Of a DNA stretch of 64,000 nt, positions 56,810-64,000 are shown one piece after another. The DNA is from Halomonas eurihalina (GTDB lineage Bacteria > Pseudomonadota > Gammaproteobacteria > Pseudomonadales > Halomonadaceae): the NCBI RefSeq assembly GCF_008274785.1, contig NZ_VTPU01000005.1:124001-188000 (forward strand), read 5' to 3'. Position numbers and translations under genes: made by a program. The notes below the pieces were generated by a model. It saw only the letters and a list, made by a program, of their open reading frames with translations, had not been told where the DNA came from and made no database searches. Positions within the stretch are counted from its first letter, which is position 1. The number at the start of each line of letters is the position of its first letter.

Positions 56810-58240
56810 TTAACCATCTTCCATCTTATGCGGATGAGGAGGTGTCAGCCGAGGTAGCCGGGCCTCAAGCAGTTGAGCCACATGCAAAACTTTGAGGTCC
56901 TGAAAGCGAGAACCAACCAGATGAAGACCAACCGGAAGGCCCTGGCCATCAACCCCACAGGGTAAAGAAGCCGCAGGTTGCTGGGTGAGATTGAAGGGAT
57001 AGCTGAAGGGCGTCCAGTCCATCCAGTCGCGATAGGGACCATCGGGTGGCACGTTGTGACCTGCAGCGAAGGGGGCAATGGGCATGGTGGGCGTCGCAAG
57101 AAGATCATAGTCTTGATGGAACGCCTGCATCCAGGCAGTTAAGCGCTCTCGTTCACGGCATGCAGCCAGGTAGTCACGAAGCGTAATGTCCTGGCCGCGC
57201 TGAGCTATGTCGAGGAACCCCGGGTCAAGAAGAGCCTGCTTTTCCTCATCCAGTCGCTCGAGCACCTGACTAGCACCGGCAAACCACAGGGTATTGAAAG
57301 TATCGAGGACATCGCCAAAGCCAGGATTTACCTCCTCGACCGTGGCCCCCAGTTCCTGCAGCAGCAGGAGCGCCTCGCGTACACAAGAAGCAATATCGGG
57401 CGCCACGTTCGCAAATCCCAAGTCCGGGCTATAGGCGATCCGCCATCCCTTCAGAGAAGCAGGCGGTGGTATCAGCCAATCTTCGACACGAGGATTGCCT
57501 AGAAAGCCGTCTCGGGAATCAGGGCGGGCCATGGCGCTGAGCATCAGGGCACTATCGGCAGCGGTGCGAGTCATGGGGCCAAGATGGGAGAGAGTGCTCA
57601 TAGCACTGGCCGGCCATTGGGGTACCCAACCGAATGTAGGCTTGATGCCGAAGGTGCCTGTAAAGCTGCAAGGAATACGGATCGAGCCGCCGGCATCGCT
57701 GCCTTGATGGAGCAGCCCGAGATTGAGAGCTGCGGCTGCGGCTGCGCCACCAGAAGATCCCCCCGGCGTCAGGCGCAGATCCCAAGGGTTGCGAGTGATG
57801 CCATGCAATGGGTTGTCAGTGACCCCTTTCCAACCAAATTCCGGGGAAGTCGTTTTGCCAAGGATTACTGCGCCAGCCTCGCGCAGGTGGCGGCTTATGG
57901 GGGCATCCGTGTCCCACTGACCTTCGGCGCTGGAAGTGGCTGAACCGAAGCGCGTTGGCATGCCACTAGTCAATGTCAGGTCCTTGATGGTGGTCGGCAC
58001 ACCGTCCAGAACGCCACAAGGAGTACCGGCTCGCCAACGCGCCTCCGATGCCCTAGCAACAGCTAACGCCTGGTTAGCATCAACATGCGCGAAGGCATTA
58101 ACCTGCGGGTTGTCACGTTCGATACGCGCAAGGCAATCCTCAGTCAGCTCTACCGGGGAGAGAGCGTGTCGCCGGAACAGAACCAAGGCCTCGCTGGCCG
58201 TCAGATCAGCCAGCCCAGAAGAAGAGAATGATGACACCAT
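56810..58240 (-). CDS. Amidase signature family hydrolase
   Basis: The 476-aa enzyme has the Ser-cisSer-Lys triad: K86 (VPTTIKDLTL), S162 (TPGGSSGGAAAA) and S186 (GSDAGGSIR). Amidase-signature enzymes cleave small amides or carbamates. It closes the run DUF3311 - SSS - GntR - M20 hydrolase - amidase on the minus strand, six bases after the M20 gene, so it likely acts on a product or relative of the M20 substrate, for example a ureide. Specificity cannot be read from sequence. Confidence 0.88.
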   Translation of the reverse strand: MVSSFSSSGLADLTASEALVLFRRHALSPVELTEDCLARIERDNPQVNAFAHVDANQALAVARASEARWRAGTPCGVLDGVPTTIKDLTLTSGMPTRFGSATSSAEGQWDTDAPISRHLREAGAVILGKTTSPEFGWKGVTDNPLHGITRNPWDLRLTPGGSSGGAAAAAALNLGLLHQGSDAGGSIRIPCSFTGTFGIKPTFGWVPQWPASAMSTLSHLGPMTRTAADSALMLSAMARPDSRDGFLGNPRVEDWLIPPPASLKGWRIAYSPDLGFANVAPDIASCVREALLLLQELGATVEEVNPGFGDVLDTFNTLWFAGASQVLERLDEEKQALLDPGFLDIAQRGQDITLRDYLAACRERERLTAWMQAFHQDYDLLATPTMPIAPFAAGHNVPPDGPYRDWMDWTPFSYPFNLTQQPAASLPCGVDGQGLPVGLHLVGSRFQDLKVLHVAQLLEARLPRLTPPHPHKMEDG

Positions 58241-58246
58241 ACAGGA

Positions 58247-59518
58247 TCATTCCTCCTCGACCGTGATGGCCTGTTCGAGCATGGCATGAAGCAAGACGTT
58301 GCAACCATCATGCAAGTCACTCGGATCAGCATTCTCGATCTCATTGTGACTGATGCCGTTCTCACAGGGCACGAAAATCATTCCCGCCGGCGCAACTCGA
58401 CTCATGAAAATAGCGTCATGGCCGGCTCCACTGACGATGTCCATGTGCGAACATTCCAGTGCCTCGGCTGCACGACGCACTGCATCGACGCACCTGTCAG
58501 CGAAATGCTCGGGAGCGAAGTCGGCGGTGGGCTTGAGTTCGGCGCTCAGGCCATGGCGCTGGCTAGTCTCTTCCACGACCTGATGCAGTTCCTCGGCCAT
58601 GGCGACAAGTGCCTTAGGCTCGAAGTGTCGCAAGTCGACAGTCATCCTGACCTGCCCGGGGATAACATTGCGCGACCCGGGATGCAGCTGCAGCACACCA
58701 ACAGTACCGCGACCGTGGGGCGGATGATCGTTGGCGATACGATTGACCGCCTGAGTGATCTCAGCAGCCCCCAGCATCGCATCACGCCTTAGTGACATCG
58801 GCGTGGGGCCAGCATGGGCCTCCAGACCAGTGAGAGTGAGATCGAACCACTTCTGGCCTAACGCCCCCACCACGACACCCACGGCATTGTCGGTATCCTC
58901 GAGTATTGGCCCTTGCTCAATGTGGCACTCGAAAAAGGCCTTGATATGATACTTGTCGATCTCGTTGCTGCCACGATAGCCAATAGCATCCAGCGCCTCA
59001 CCAGCAGTAACACCCTCGGCATCGGTCTGGGCGAGCATCGCCTCAAGCTCGAGCTGTCCGGCAAACACGCCAGACCCCATCATGCAGGGCGGAAAACGGC
59101 AGCCTTCTTCATTGGTCCAGGCCACAACCTCGATAGGTGCCCGAGTACGGATATCGTGGTAATTGAGGGTCCGAATCACCTCCAGGCCAGCCAATACGCC
59201 GTAAGATCCATCGAACTTGCCACCGGTAGGTTGACTGTCGAGATGGCTACCTGTCATCACTACCGGCGCATCAGGATCGAGACCAGGCCTACGAGCAAAA
59301 ATGTTGCCGATGGCATCGATACGCACCGTACAGCCTTCGGCGTGACACCACTCAATAAATAAATCACGGGCCTGACGATCTAGTTCGGTGAGTGCCTGGC
59401 GATTGACACCACCCTTGGGAGTGGCGCCCAGTCGGGCCAGGTCCATTAGGGATCGCCACAGGCGTTCACGGTCAGTGCGCAAAGCAGTGACAGGAGATTG
59501 GGTCTCGGTGAGCGTCAT
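58247..59518 (-). CDS. M20-family Zn-dependent hydrolase (N-carbamoyl-amino acid / allantoate / ureidopropionate amidohydrolase type)
   Basis: The 423-aa enzyme has the binuclear metal set of the HyuC/AllC/beta-ureidopropionase group: H92 (TGSHLDS), D103 (GGKFDGSYG), E137/E138 (WTNEEGCRF), H199 (ECHIEQGPILE), and the C-terminal SHNE. These release CO2 and NH3 from N-carbamoyl compounds. It is paired with the amidase, 12 bases downstream of the GntR gene. Substrate not decided; hydantoin or purine/pyrimidine ureide routes are candidates. Confidence 0.88.
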   Translation of the reverse strand: MTLTETQSPVTALRTDRERLWRSLMDLARLGATPKGGVNRQALTELDRQARDLFIEWCHAEGCTVRIDAIGNIFARRPGLDPDAPVVMTGSHLDSQPTGGKFDGSYGVLAGLEVIRTLNYHDIRTRAPIEVVAWTNEEGCRFPPCMMGSGVFAGQLELEAMLAQTDAEGVTAGEALDAIGYRGSNEIDKYHIKAFFECHIEQGPILEDTDNAVGVVVGALGQKWFDLTLTGLEAHAGPTPMSLRRDAMLGAAEITQAVNRIANDHPPHGRGTVGVLQLHPGSRNVIPGQVRMTVDLRHFEPKALVAMAEELHQVVEETSQRHGLSAELKPTADFAPEHFADRCVDAVRRAAEALECSHMDIVSGAGHDAIFMSRVAPAGMIFVPCENGISHNEIENADPSDLHDGCNVLLHAMLEQAITVEEE

Positions 59519-59530
59519 TGGTCTTCCTCG

Positions 59531-60349
59531 TTATTGATCATTGTTGACGAACCGCAGCAACGGCGACGCCTCGGTTGCTCCATTGAAGGCGTCCAGGGAA
59601 ATGAGCATCTGTTCAGCCATTTCGCCTTCCAACGCCGCCATATGGTCCTCAGCATCGCGCATATGCTCATCCATCAGTCGCCGAACCCGCTCAGCATCTT
59701 CGTCACGAAAGGCATCGACCAACTCGCGGTGGTAGCGATGATTGGCTTCGTCGAACTGCTTGCGCTCCGGCACATAGGCCTTCTTGACCACTACCAGGTC
59801 GCGCAGCATGTCGTTGAGAAACCGACACATGAATGCCAGTAACGGATTGGGACAGGCCCTGGCCAGCAGATTGTGAAACTCCAGTTCCAGGAAACGCTGG
59901 CGTCGTTGGTCCTCATCGTCGGAACGACTGCACTCGCACGCCGACATGTTAGCTTCCAGGCCATCGAGGTCAGCCTTGCCCAACCGACCGACCACGGAGA
60001 CGGCCATCTCCACCTCCAGTAGGCGACGCAACTGGTAGACTTGGTGACCATCGAGCGAGCGGAAGTGTAGGAAGTTACGCAGCATTCGACTGGCCGGCTC
60101 CATGCTCGGCGTGCGTAAGATGGCACCACCGCCAGGCCCGGTCTTGAGGGCAATTAGGCCTTCCACTTCGAGGATCTTCAGAGCCTCGCGGACCGTACCC
60201 TTGGCGCAGCCGTAAAGCTCCATCAAGGTCTTCTCATTGGGCAGGCGGTCACCCTCCGTCAACCCTTCGGTAGCAATCCATCTTTTGATGTCGTCGCTGA
60301 TCAATTCAGCGAGTTTCTGGCGACGACGGGGTGATGGGGTCTGGTCCAT
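59531..60349 (-). CDS. GntR-family (FadR subfamily, FCD domain) transcriptional regulator
   Basis: The 272-aa protein has a GntR winged helix (~residues 10-75, GDRLPNEKTLMELYGCAKGTVREALKILEVEGLI) and an FCD effector domain whose metal-binding histidines are probably in ELEFHNLLARA and NHRYHRELVDAF. FCD proteins usually repress a catabolic operon until its substrate binds. It lies inside the operon, between the symporter and the M20 hydrolase. The start MDQTPSPRRR has AAGGAG. Confidence 0.88.
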   Translation of the reverse strand: MDQTPSPRRRQKLAELISDDIKRWIATEGLTEGDRLPNEKTLMELYGCAKGTVREALKILEVEGLIALKTGPGGGAILRTPSMEPASRMLRNFLHFRSLDGHQVYQLRRLLEVEMAVSVVGRLGKADLDGLEANMSACECSRSDDEDQRRQRFLELEFHNLLARACPNPLLAFMCRFLNDMLRDLVVVKKAYVPERKQFDEANHRYHRELVDAFRDEDAERVRRLMDEHMRDAEDHMAALEGEMAEQMLISLDAFNGATEASPLLRFVNNDQ

Positions 60350-60400
60350 GCATGACTCCTTGCGAAACAAGGCCCTCCAAAACAGGCCCCGTATTGAGGT

Positions 60401-61927
60401 TCAGCGAGTTGCGGTCACCTCAGCAACTCGCTTCACACCGTCCTCCAGGCGCTCCGGGTGGAACTGGGCATCATATTCCTTGCGGGCCTTGGCGAAGCGC
60501 TCGACCACATCCTGATCGTGACGCTGAAACACCAGACTCAAACCAACAAACAGCGTGGTATTGAGCAGCAACCCCCAGATACCGGCGTGCAAGCCGAGCG
60601 GGTTGCTGACACTGGCACCGTAGGTCAACAACAGAACACAGCCTACGCCACCAATTAGCCCCCAGAAGGCAGCCATCGGATGGGCACGCTTCCAGGAGAT
60701 GGCCCCAATCGTAGGTACGATGAGCTGGGCGGTGCCGGCCAACGCAGCGATACCGATTGTCACCAGCAGACCGGGCACTGTCAGGGCCAGGATGTAGGCA
60801 ACTAACGAGAAACCTACCAACGATAGACGGCCGATGGTGACAATACGTGCTTGTGAGGCATGACGGTTCACATACCGTTGGTAGATATCCATGGTCACTA
60901 CCGTGGACACCGCATGGATCTGAGAGTTAGCTGTGGACATGGCTGCAGCGGCACCTGCGGCCATGATCATCGAAGCCAGTAGGTAAGGGGCATAGTTCAT
61001 CAGCATGACCGGTAGAACCTGATCGGCATTCTCCAGGTCGGGCTCGAGCAGCACGCCTGTGTAGCCAGTGAGCACCGAACCAAAGTAGGCAAAAGCCGCC
61101 AAGCCCAGCAGAAAGGGCATCAGATTGAACAACTTGCCGCTTTTCACCGAATACATGCGTAGCCAAATCTGCGGTCCCATAAAGGCCCCGATGGCAACGA
61201 TCACGAACAGCGAAAACCACATGCTGTAACCCATATTGCCATCTGGTCCCGGCATGGTCAGATGGCTGGGTGAACCTTCCTGCAGTTGGGCAAACAACGC
61301 TGCGGGACCACCCACCTGGTTAGATATATAGTAGCCGGCGAACATCATGCCGAAGAACAACAGGGCGCCATAGATTACGTCCGTCCAGGCAATGGCACGG
61401 ATACCTCCCACCCAGACGTATACGATGATGATGAAATAGAACAGCAACGCAGCTAGCCAGAAAGGCACAACGCCATTCGAGGCAACCTCGATCAGGTAGG
61501 CGCCACCTGTCAGTTGGATCTGCAAATAAGGCACAGTGAATACCAAGGTAATCAACGCCACCAGAATGCGTAGTGCTTCGCTGTTATAAAAATCGCCCAT
61601 CAGATCCGATGGGGTCAGATAATTGAAGCGTTTACCCAAAAACCAGACACGCTTTCCAACCCAGTAGTACATGAAGCCAAAAAGCAGATTCCAGGCCAGA
61701 GCTGTGAGATATACAGGTCCACTGGTATAGAAGGTCGCATTGGAACCCAAAAAGGCGAAGGCGCTCCACCAGGTGGCAGCGACGGTGAAGAACACTGCAA
61801 TACTCCCCATCGCACGGCCTTGGACGAAGAAATCCTCGCTCGTTTCCTGAGATTGTCTCGACGAGACTACCCCGACAATCAATGGGATAACCATGAAAGC
61901 AACGATGATCAGAATGCTGCCGGTCAT
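60401..61927 (-). CDS. Sodium:solute symporter (SSS family)
   Basis: A 508-aa symporter with about 13 helices, the SSS N-terminus VVSSRQSQETSEDFFVQGR, ATWWSAFAFLGSNATFY, and the central GGIRAIAWTDVIYGALLF signature. SSS carriers import acids, sugars or ureides with Na+. The start overlaps the stop of DUF3311 by four bases; DUF3311 proteins regularly accompany such symporters. Its genetic linkage to the amidase and M20 hydrolase suggests it imports their substrate. Confidence 0.9.
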   Translation of the reverse strand: MTGSILIIVAFMVIPLIVGVVSSRQSQETSEDFFVQGRAMGSIAVFFTVAATWWSAFAFLGSNATFYTSGPVYLTALAWNLLFGFMYYWVGKRVWFLGKRFNYLTPSDLMGDFYNSEALRILVALITLVFTVPYLQIQLTGGAYLIEVASNGVVPFWLAALLFYFIIIVYVWVGGIRAIAWTDVIYGALLFFGMMFAGYYISNQVGGPAALFAQLQEGSPSHLTMPGPDGNMGYSMWFSLFVIVAIGAFMGPQIWLRMYSVKSGKLFNLMPFLLGLAAFAYFGSVLTGYTGVLLEPDLENADQVLPVMLMNYAPYLLASMIMAAGAAAAMSTANSQIHAVSTVVTMDIYQRYVNRHASQARIVTIGRLSLVGFSLVAYILALTVPGLLVTIGIAALAGTAQLIVPTIGAISWKRAHPMAAFWGLIGGVGCVLLLTYGASVSNPLGLHAGIWGLLLNTTLFVGLSLVFQRHDQDVVERFAKARKEYDAQFHPERLEDGVKRVAEVTATR

Positions 61928-62178
61928 AGCGAAGCCTCCTGAGTGGTCGTACTCTGAGAAAATACGCTTTCACTTCCCCAATTGGTCAGGTAGGCCACCA
62001 GGAACAGGGCAGTAAGGAATGCCCACCAACCGAGATTCCAGATAAAGAAAAAAGGCACGCCCATGATCATGGGCTCGATCTGGTTAGCTACTAGGATCAT
62101 CGGGCTCTCGAGCATCAAGAACCCCAAAAACATGCTGCCATAGAGGGCAAGCTTGCGAGGTGGGAGCATCTTTCGCAT
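61924..62178 (-). CDS. DUF3311 small membrane protein, symporter partner
   Basis: An 84-aa protein with two transmembrane helices (LALYGSMFLGFLMLESPMILV and PFFFIWNLGWWAFLTALFLVAYL), matching the small DUF3311 proteins found just upstream of SSS symporters. It likely assists or stabilises the symporter and is translationally coupled to it (ATGA). It is the first gene of the catabolic operon, 97 bases after the palindromic operator candidate. Confidence 0.85.
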   Translation of the reverse strand: MRKMLPPRKLALYGSMFLGFLMLESPMILVANQIEPMIMGVPFFFIWNLGWWAFLTALFLVAYLTNWGSESVFSQSTTTQEASL

Positions 62179-62275
62179 CGTTCATCCCCTTATTCTGATT
62201 GACGGTGGGGGCGGTATGTCCCGGACGTTACAGAACCGACCGGGGGTGATCGTGCTGGCGACCAATCAATTATTA

Positions 62276-62293
62276 TATTTATACGAATAAATA
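62276..62293. promoter_or_regulatory. Palindromic operator candidate for the GntR/FCD regulator
   Basis: TATTTAT-ACGA-ATAAATA is a perfect 7-bp inverted repeat in an A/T-rich block (62262-62320) upstream of the DUF3311-SSS operon. FCD-type GntR proteins bind short palindromes. The block also suits a promoter; exact -10/-35 boxes are not fixed. Confidence 0.45.
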
Positions 62294-62337
62294 CACCAAT
62301 AGAATAGATATTATCGCCTGTCAAGAATGAACTCGCC

Positions 62338-62392
62338 TCGCTGCGCCGCGGAGCTAAAGGTGCTGATTGAGTAGATTCAGAATATTGAGTAG
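62338..62392 (+). repeat. yicC 3'-end direct repeat, copy R3
   Basis: It matches the last 67 bases of yicC with a 12-base deletion and a TAG stop. It shares the variant GCGGAGCTAAAGGTG with R2. It marks the far edge of the catabolic/DUF3883 segment; the gap on to dsbG (62393-62500) holds no gene. Confidence 0.85.
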
Positions 62393-62500
62393 CGCCGACC
62401 AAGCACGTCACGAAACTACTCCTGCGGCCCAGTAGCACCTGATAGCTTCATTTTCAGCGCATCTCGAACCATGACCCTTCTGATGATGGAGACAATACGC

Positions 62501-63280
62501 ATGAATGCTCGCCTTCCCCGCGTGAAGACTTTGCCGCTTGCCCTCGCCCTGGGCGCTGGAATCACTCTGGCAGTCAGCCTGCCCGCCAGCGCCGATGAGC
62601 TGCCCAAGCCGATGCAGGCACTCAAGCAGCAAGGCTTTACGTTTCATGGTCAATTCGATGCCCCGGGCGGTCTCGAAGGCTATGCGGCGAGTGTCAGCGG
62701 CCAGACCGTGGCAGCTTACCTGACACCGGATGGAGAGCATGCCGTGGTGGGCACGCTGATCGATGCACAGGGTCAGAACGTATCGGCCGAAGAGCTAGAA
62801 AGGCTGGTCAACGGACCGAAGAATGCCAAGCTCTGGGACAAGCTGGCTGACCATCATTGGGTCAGAGATGGCGATGGCGATGCCGAGCGGGTGGTGTATA
62901 CCTTCAGTGACCCGAATTGCCCCTATTGCCGCAAGTTCTGGCAGGATGCCCAACCTTGGATCGAGAGCGGCCAGGTCCAGATTCGTCACCTGATGGTCGG
63001 CGTGCTCAAGCCCAGTAGCGCCCCTAAAGCAGCCGCCCTGCTCAGTGCCGACGACCCCAGCAAAGCCATTGCCGAGCACTATCGCACCGGCACCATGCCG
63101 GACATCAAGGGCAGCGACGAGAGCGAGCACCATGTCAGCGCGAATACCCGGCTCATGGATGATGCCCAGCTTCCCGCGACGCCCGTCACTTTCTATCGCG
63201 ACGACGAAGGTGTGCACCGGGTCATGGGCGCGCCTTCGCCCGACAAGTTACGCGCCATCATGGGCGGTGAGGCGCCCTGA
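62501..63280 (+). CDS. dsbG: Thiol:disulfide interchange protein DsbG
   Basis: DsbG is a periplasmic DsbC-type isomerase/chaperone that protects single cysteines from over-oxidation. The 259-aa protein has a signal peptide (~1-31), an N-terminal dimerisation domain (PKPMQALKQQGFTFHGQFDAPGGLEGYAA), and a thioredoxin domain with CPYC (C140/C143, FSDPNCPYCRKFW) and cis-Pro TPVTFYR. The start MNARLPRVK follows GGAG; upstream in-frame ATGs at 62471 and following are possible. DsbD would be its reductant. Confidence 0.9.
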   Translation: MNARLPRVKTLPLALALGAGITLAVSLPASADELPKPMQALKQQGFTFHGQFDAPGGLEGYAASVSGQTVAAYLTPDGEHAVVGTLIDAQGQNVSAEELERLVNGPKNAKLWDKLADHHWVRDGDGDAERVVYTFSDPNCPYCRKFWQDAQPWIESGQVQIRHLMVGVLKPSSAPKAAALLSADDPSKAIAEHYRTGTMPDIKGSDESEHHVSANTRLMDDAQLPATPVTFYRDDEGVHRVMGAPSPDKLRAIMGGEAP

Positions 63281-63358
63281 GCCCCAACCGACGGCAAATG
63301 TGAACGCCTTGGGTCGCATCCCGCGCCACCACCCTTTATACTTTCGTAGTAATTTTCC

Positions 63359-63396
63359 GCGATCCTGTCCTCCCGGCAGGATCGCTTTCGTTTTTT
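63359..63396 (+). terminator. Terminator-like hairpin between dsbG and the MFS gene
   Basis: A perfect 9-bp stem GCGATCCTG/CAGGATCGC with a 9-base loop is followed by TTTCGTTTTTT. It ends about 12 bases before the MFS start. It can be the dsbG terminator or an attenuator in the MFS leader. Confidence 0.8.
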
Positions 63397-63407
63397 CGGA
63401 GAAAACC

Positions 63408-64000
63408 ATGTCGACCGACACCAAGGCGCACAACCCCCGCCTGGCCGAGCTCGCGCTGGCCCTGGGCGGTTTTGGTATCGGCACCAGCGAGTTCGTGATC
63501 ATGGGCTTGCTGGAGCGAGTCGCCGCCGACCTGCAGGTCGCCACCGCCGAGGTGGGCTATGCCATCTCCAGCTACGCCCTGGGCGTGGTGGTCGGCGCGC
63601 CGCTGATCTCGGCGCTGGCCGCCCGTGTCCCACGTCGCCTGCTCTTGATCGTCCTGATGCTGGTGTTCGCCGTCGGCAACATCGCCAGTGCCCTGGCCAC
63701 CTCCTTCTGGCCCTTCGTCGGCCTGCGTTTCCTGGCCGGCCTGCCGCATGGCGCCTATTTCGGCGTTGCCGCGCTGGTGGCGGCCGCTGCCGTTCCCATC
63801 GAACAGCGCGCCCGGGCGGTCAGCCGGGTCATGCTGGGTTTGACCACGGCCATCGTGATCGGCGCCCCCCTGGCGACCTGGACCGGCCAATGGCTCGGCT
63901 GGCACAGCGCCTTCCTTGGTGTGGGGGTGATCGCCCTGGTTACCGCCGTGATGATTCGCCTCTGGGTGCCGAGCCAACCGCACGACCCCAACGCCAGTCC
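63408..64000 (+). CDS. MFS transporter, DHA1/AraJ-like (partial, 3' end off window)
   Basis: The visible 197 residues begin MSTDTKAHNPRLAELALALGG and contain six helices with the DHA1 motif GIGTSEFVIMGLLERVA, ISSYALGVVVGAPLISAL, RVPRRLLLIVLM (motif A loop) and FLAGLPHGAYFGVAALVAA. This matches the AraJ/YdhP-type exporters of sugars or drugs. A CGGAG site precedes the ATG. The substrate and C-terminal half are not visible. Confidence 0.88.
   Translation, partial: MSTDTKAHNPRLAELALALGGFGIGTSEFVIMGLLERVAADLQVATAEVGYAISSYALGVVVGAPLISALAARVPRRLLLIVLMLVFAVGNIASALATSFWPFVGLRFLAGLPHGAYFGVAALVAAAAVPIEQRARAVSRVMLGLTTAIVIGAPLATWTGQWLGWHSAFLGVGVIALVTAVMIRLWVPSQPHDPNAS

Overview
The window reads as chromosome of a high-GC, halophilic gammaproteobacterium of the Halomonas/Chromohalobacter type. 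This is inferred from the BCCT betaine/choline carrier, the ProX-like compatible-solute binding protein, the pseudomonad-style trpI-trpBA and pyrE/crc/rph/yicC neighbourhoods, and consistently GC-rich codon use. No taxonomic marker such as 16S rRNA is present.

Layout. 1-9093 (minus strand): a type I-E CRISPR-Cas locus, cas3-cas8e-cse2-cas7e-cas5e-cas6e-cas1-cas2, with cas2 cut by the window edge. cas3 carries an in-frame TGA near its 5' end, and two degenerate CRISPR-repeat-like sequences lie between cas3 and cas8e. A WYL-domain regulator is divergent from cas3. 10-16 kb: an outer-membrane barrel, a BetT-like carrier, and a Zur-box-controlled zinc operon (49-aa His-rich membrane peptide, znuC, znuB, znuA). 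16-24 kb: glyoxalase I, an NlpC/P60 lipoprotein, a heptanucleotide tandem repeat, a 1-Cys peroxiredoxin, a TPP riboswitch with thiM-thiE, an EamA transporter, a DacA-like carboxypeptidase with SPOR domain, and a TSUP transporter.

23.8-38.8 kb holds what looks like a lysine/pipecolate/2-aminoadipate catabolic region: a proline-racemase-family enzyme, HglS (2-oxoadipate dioxygenase), a class III aminotransferase, two paralogous tail-to-tail LysR regulators, an AmaB-type aldehyde dehydrogenase, an NSS transporter with a MetS-like small subunit, an AmaA-like oxidase and an AapJQMP-type amino-acid ABC transporter. In the inferred route pipecolate is oxidised by AmaA, the semialdehyde by AmaB, 2-aminoadipate is transaminated and 2-oxoadipate is converted by HglS.

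38.9-54.7 kb is mostly core: trpI/trpBA, ahpCF, a DJ-1 family protein, an orphan ProX, tRNA-Arg(CCG), a cytochrome c5-like protein, rep, trmL, pyrE, crc, rph and yicC. From the 3' end of yicC the character changes. Degenerate copies of the last ~67 bp of yicC recur at about 55.9 and 62.4 kb, flanking first a BASS transporter and then a more A+T-rich segment with a DUF3883 nuclease-like gene and an amidase/M20 hydrolase/GntR/SSS/DUF3311 catabolic operon. This looks like one or two integrations at the yicC 3' end. The window closes with dsbG and the start of an MFS exporter gene.
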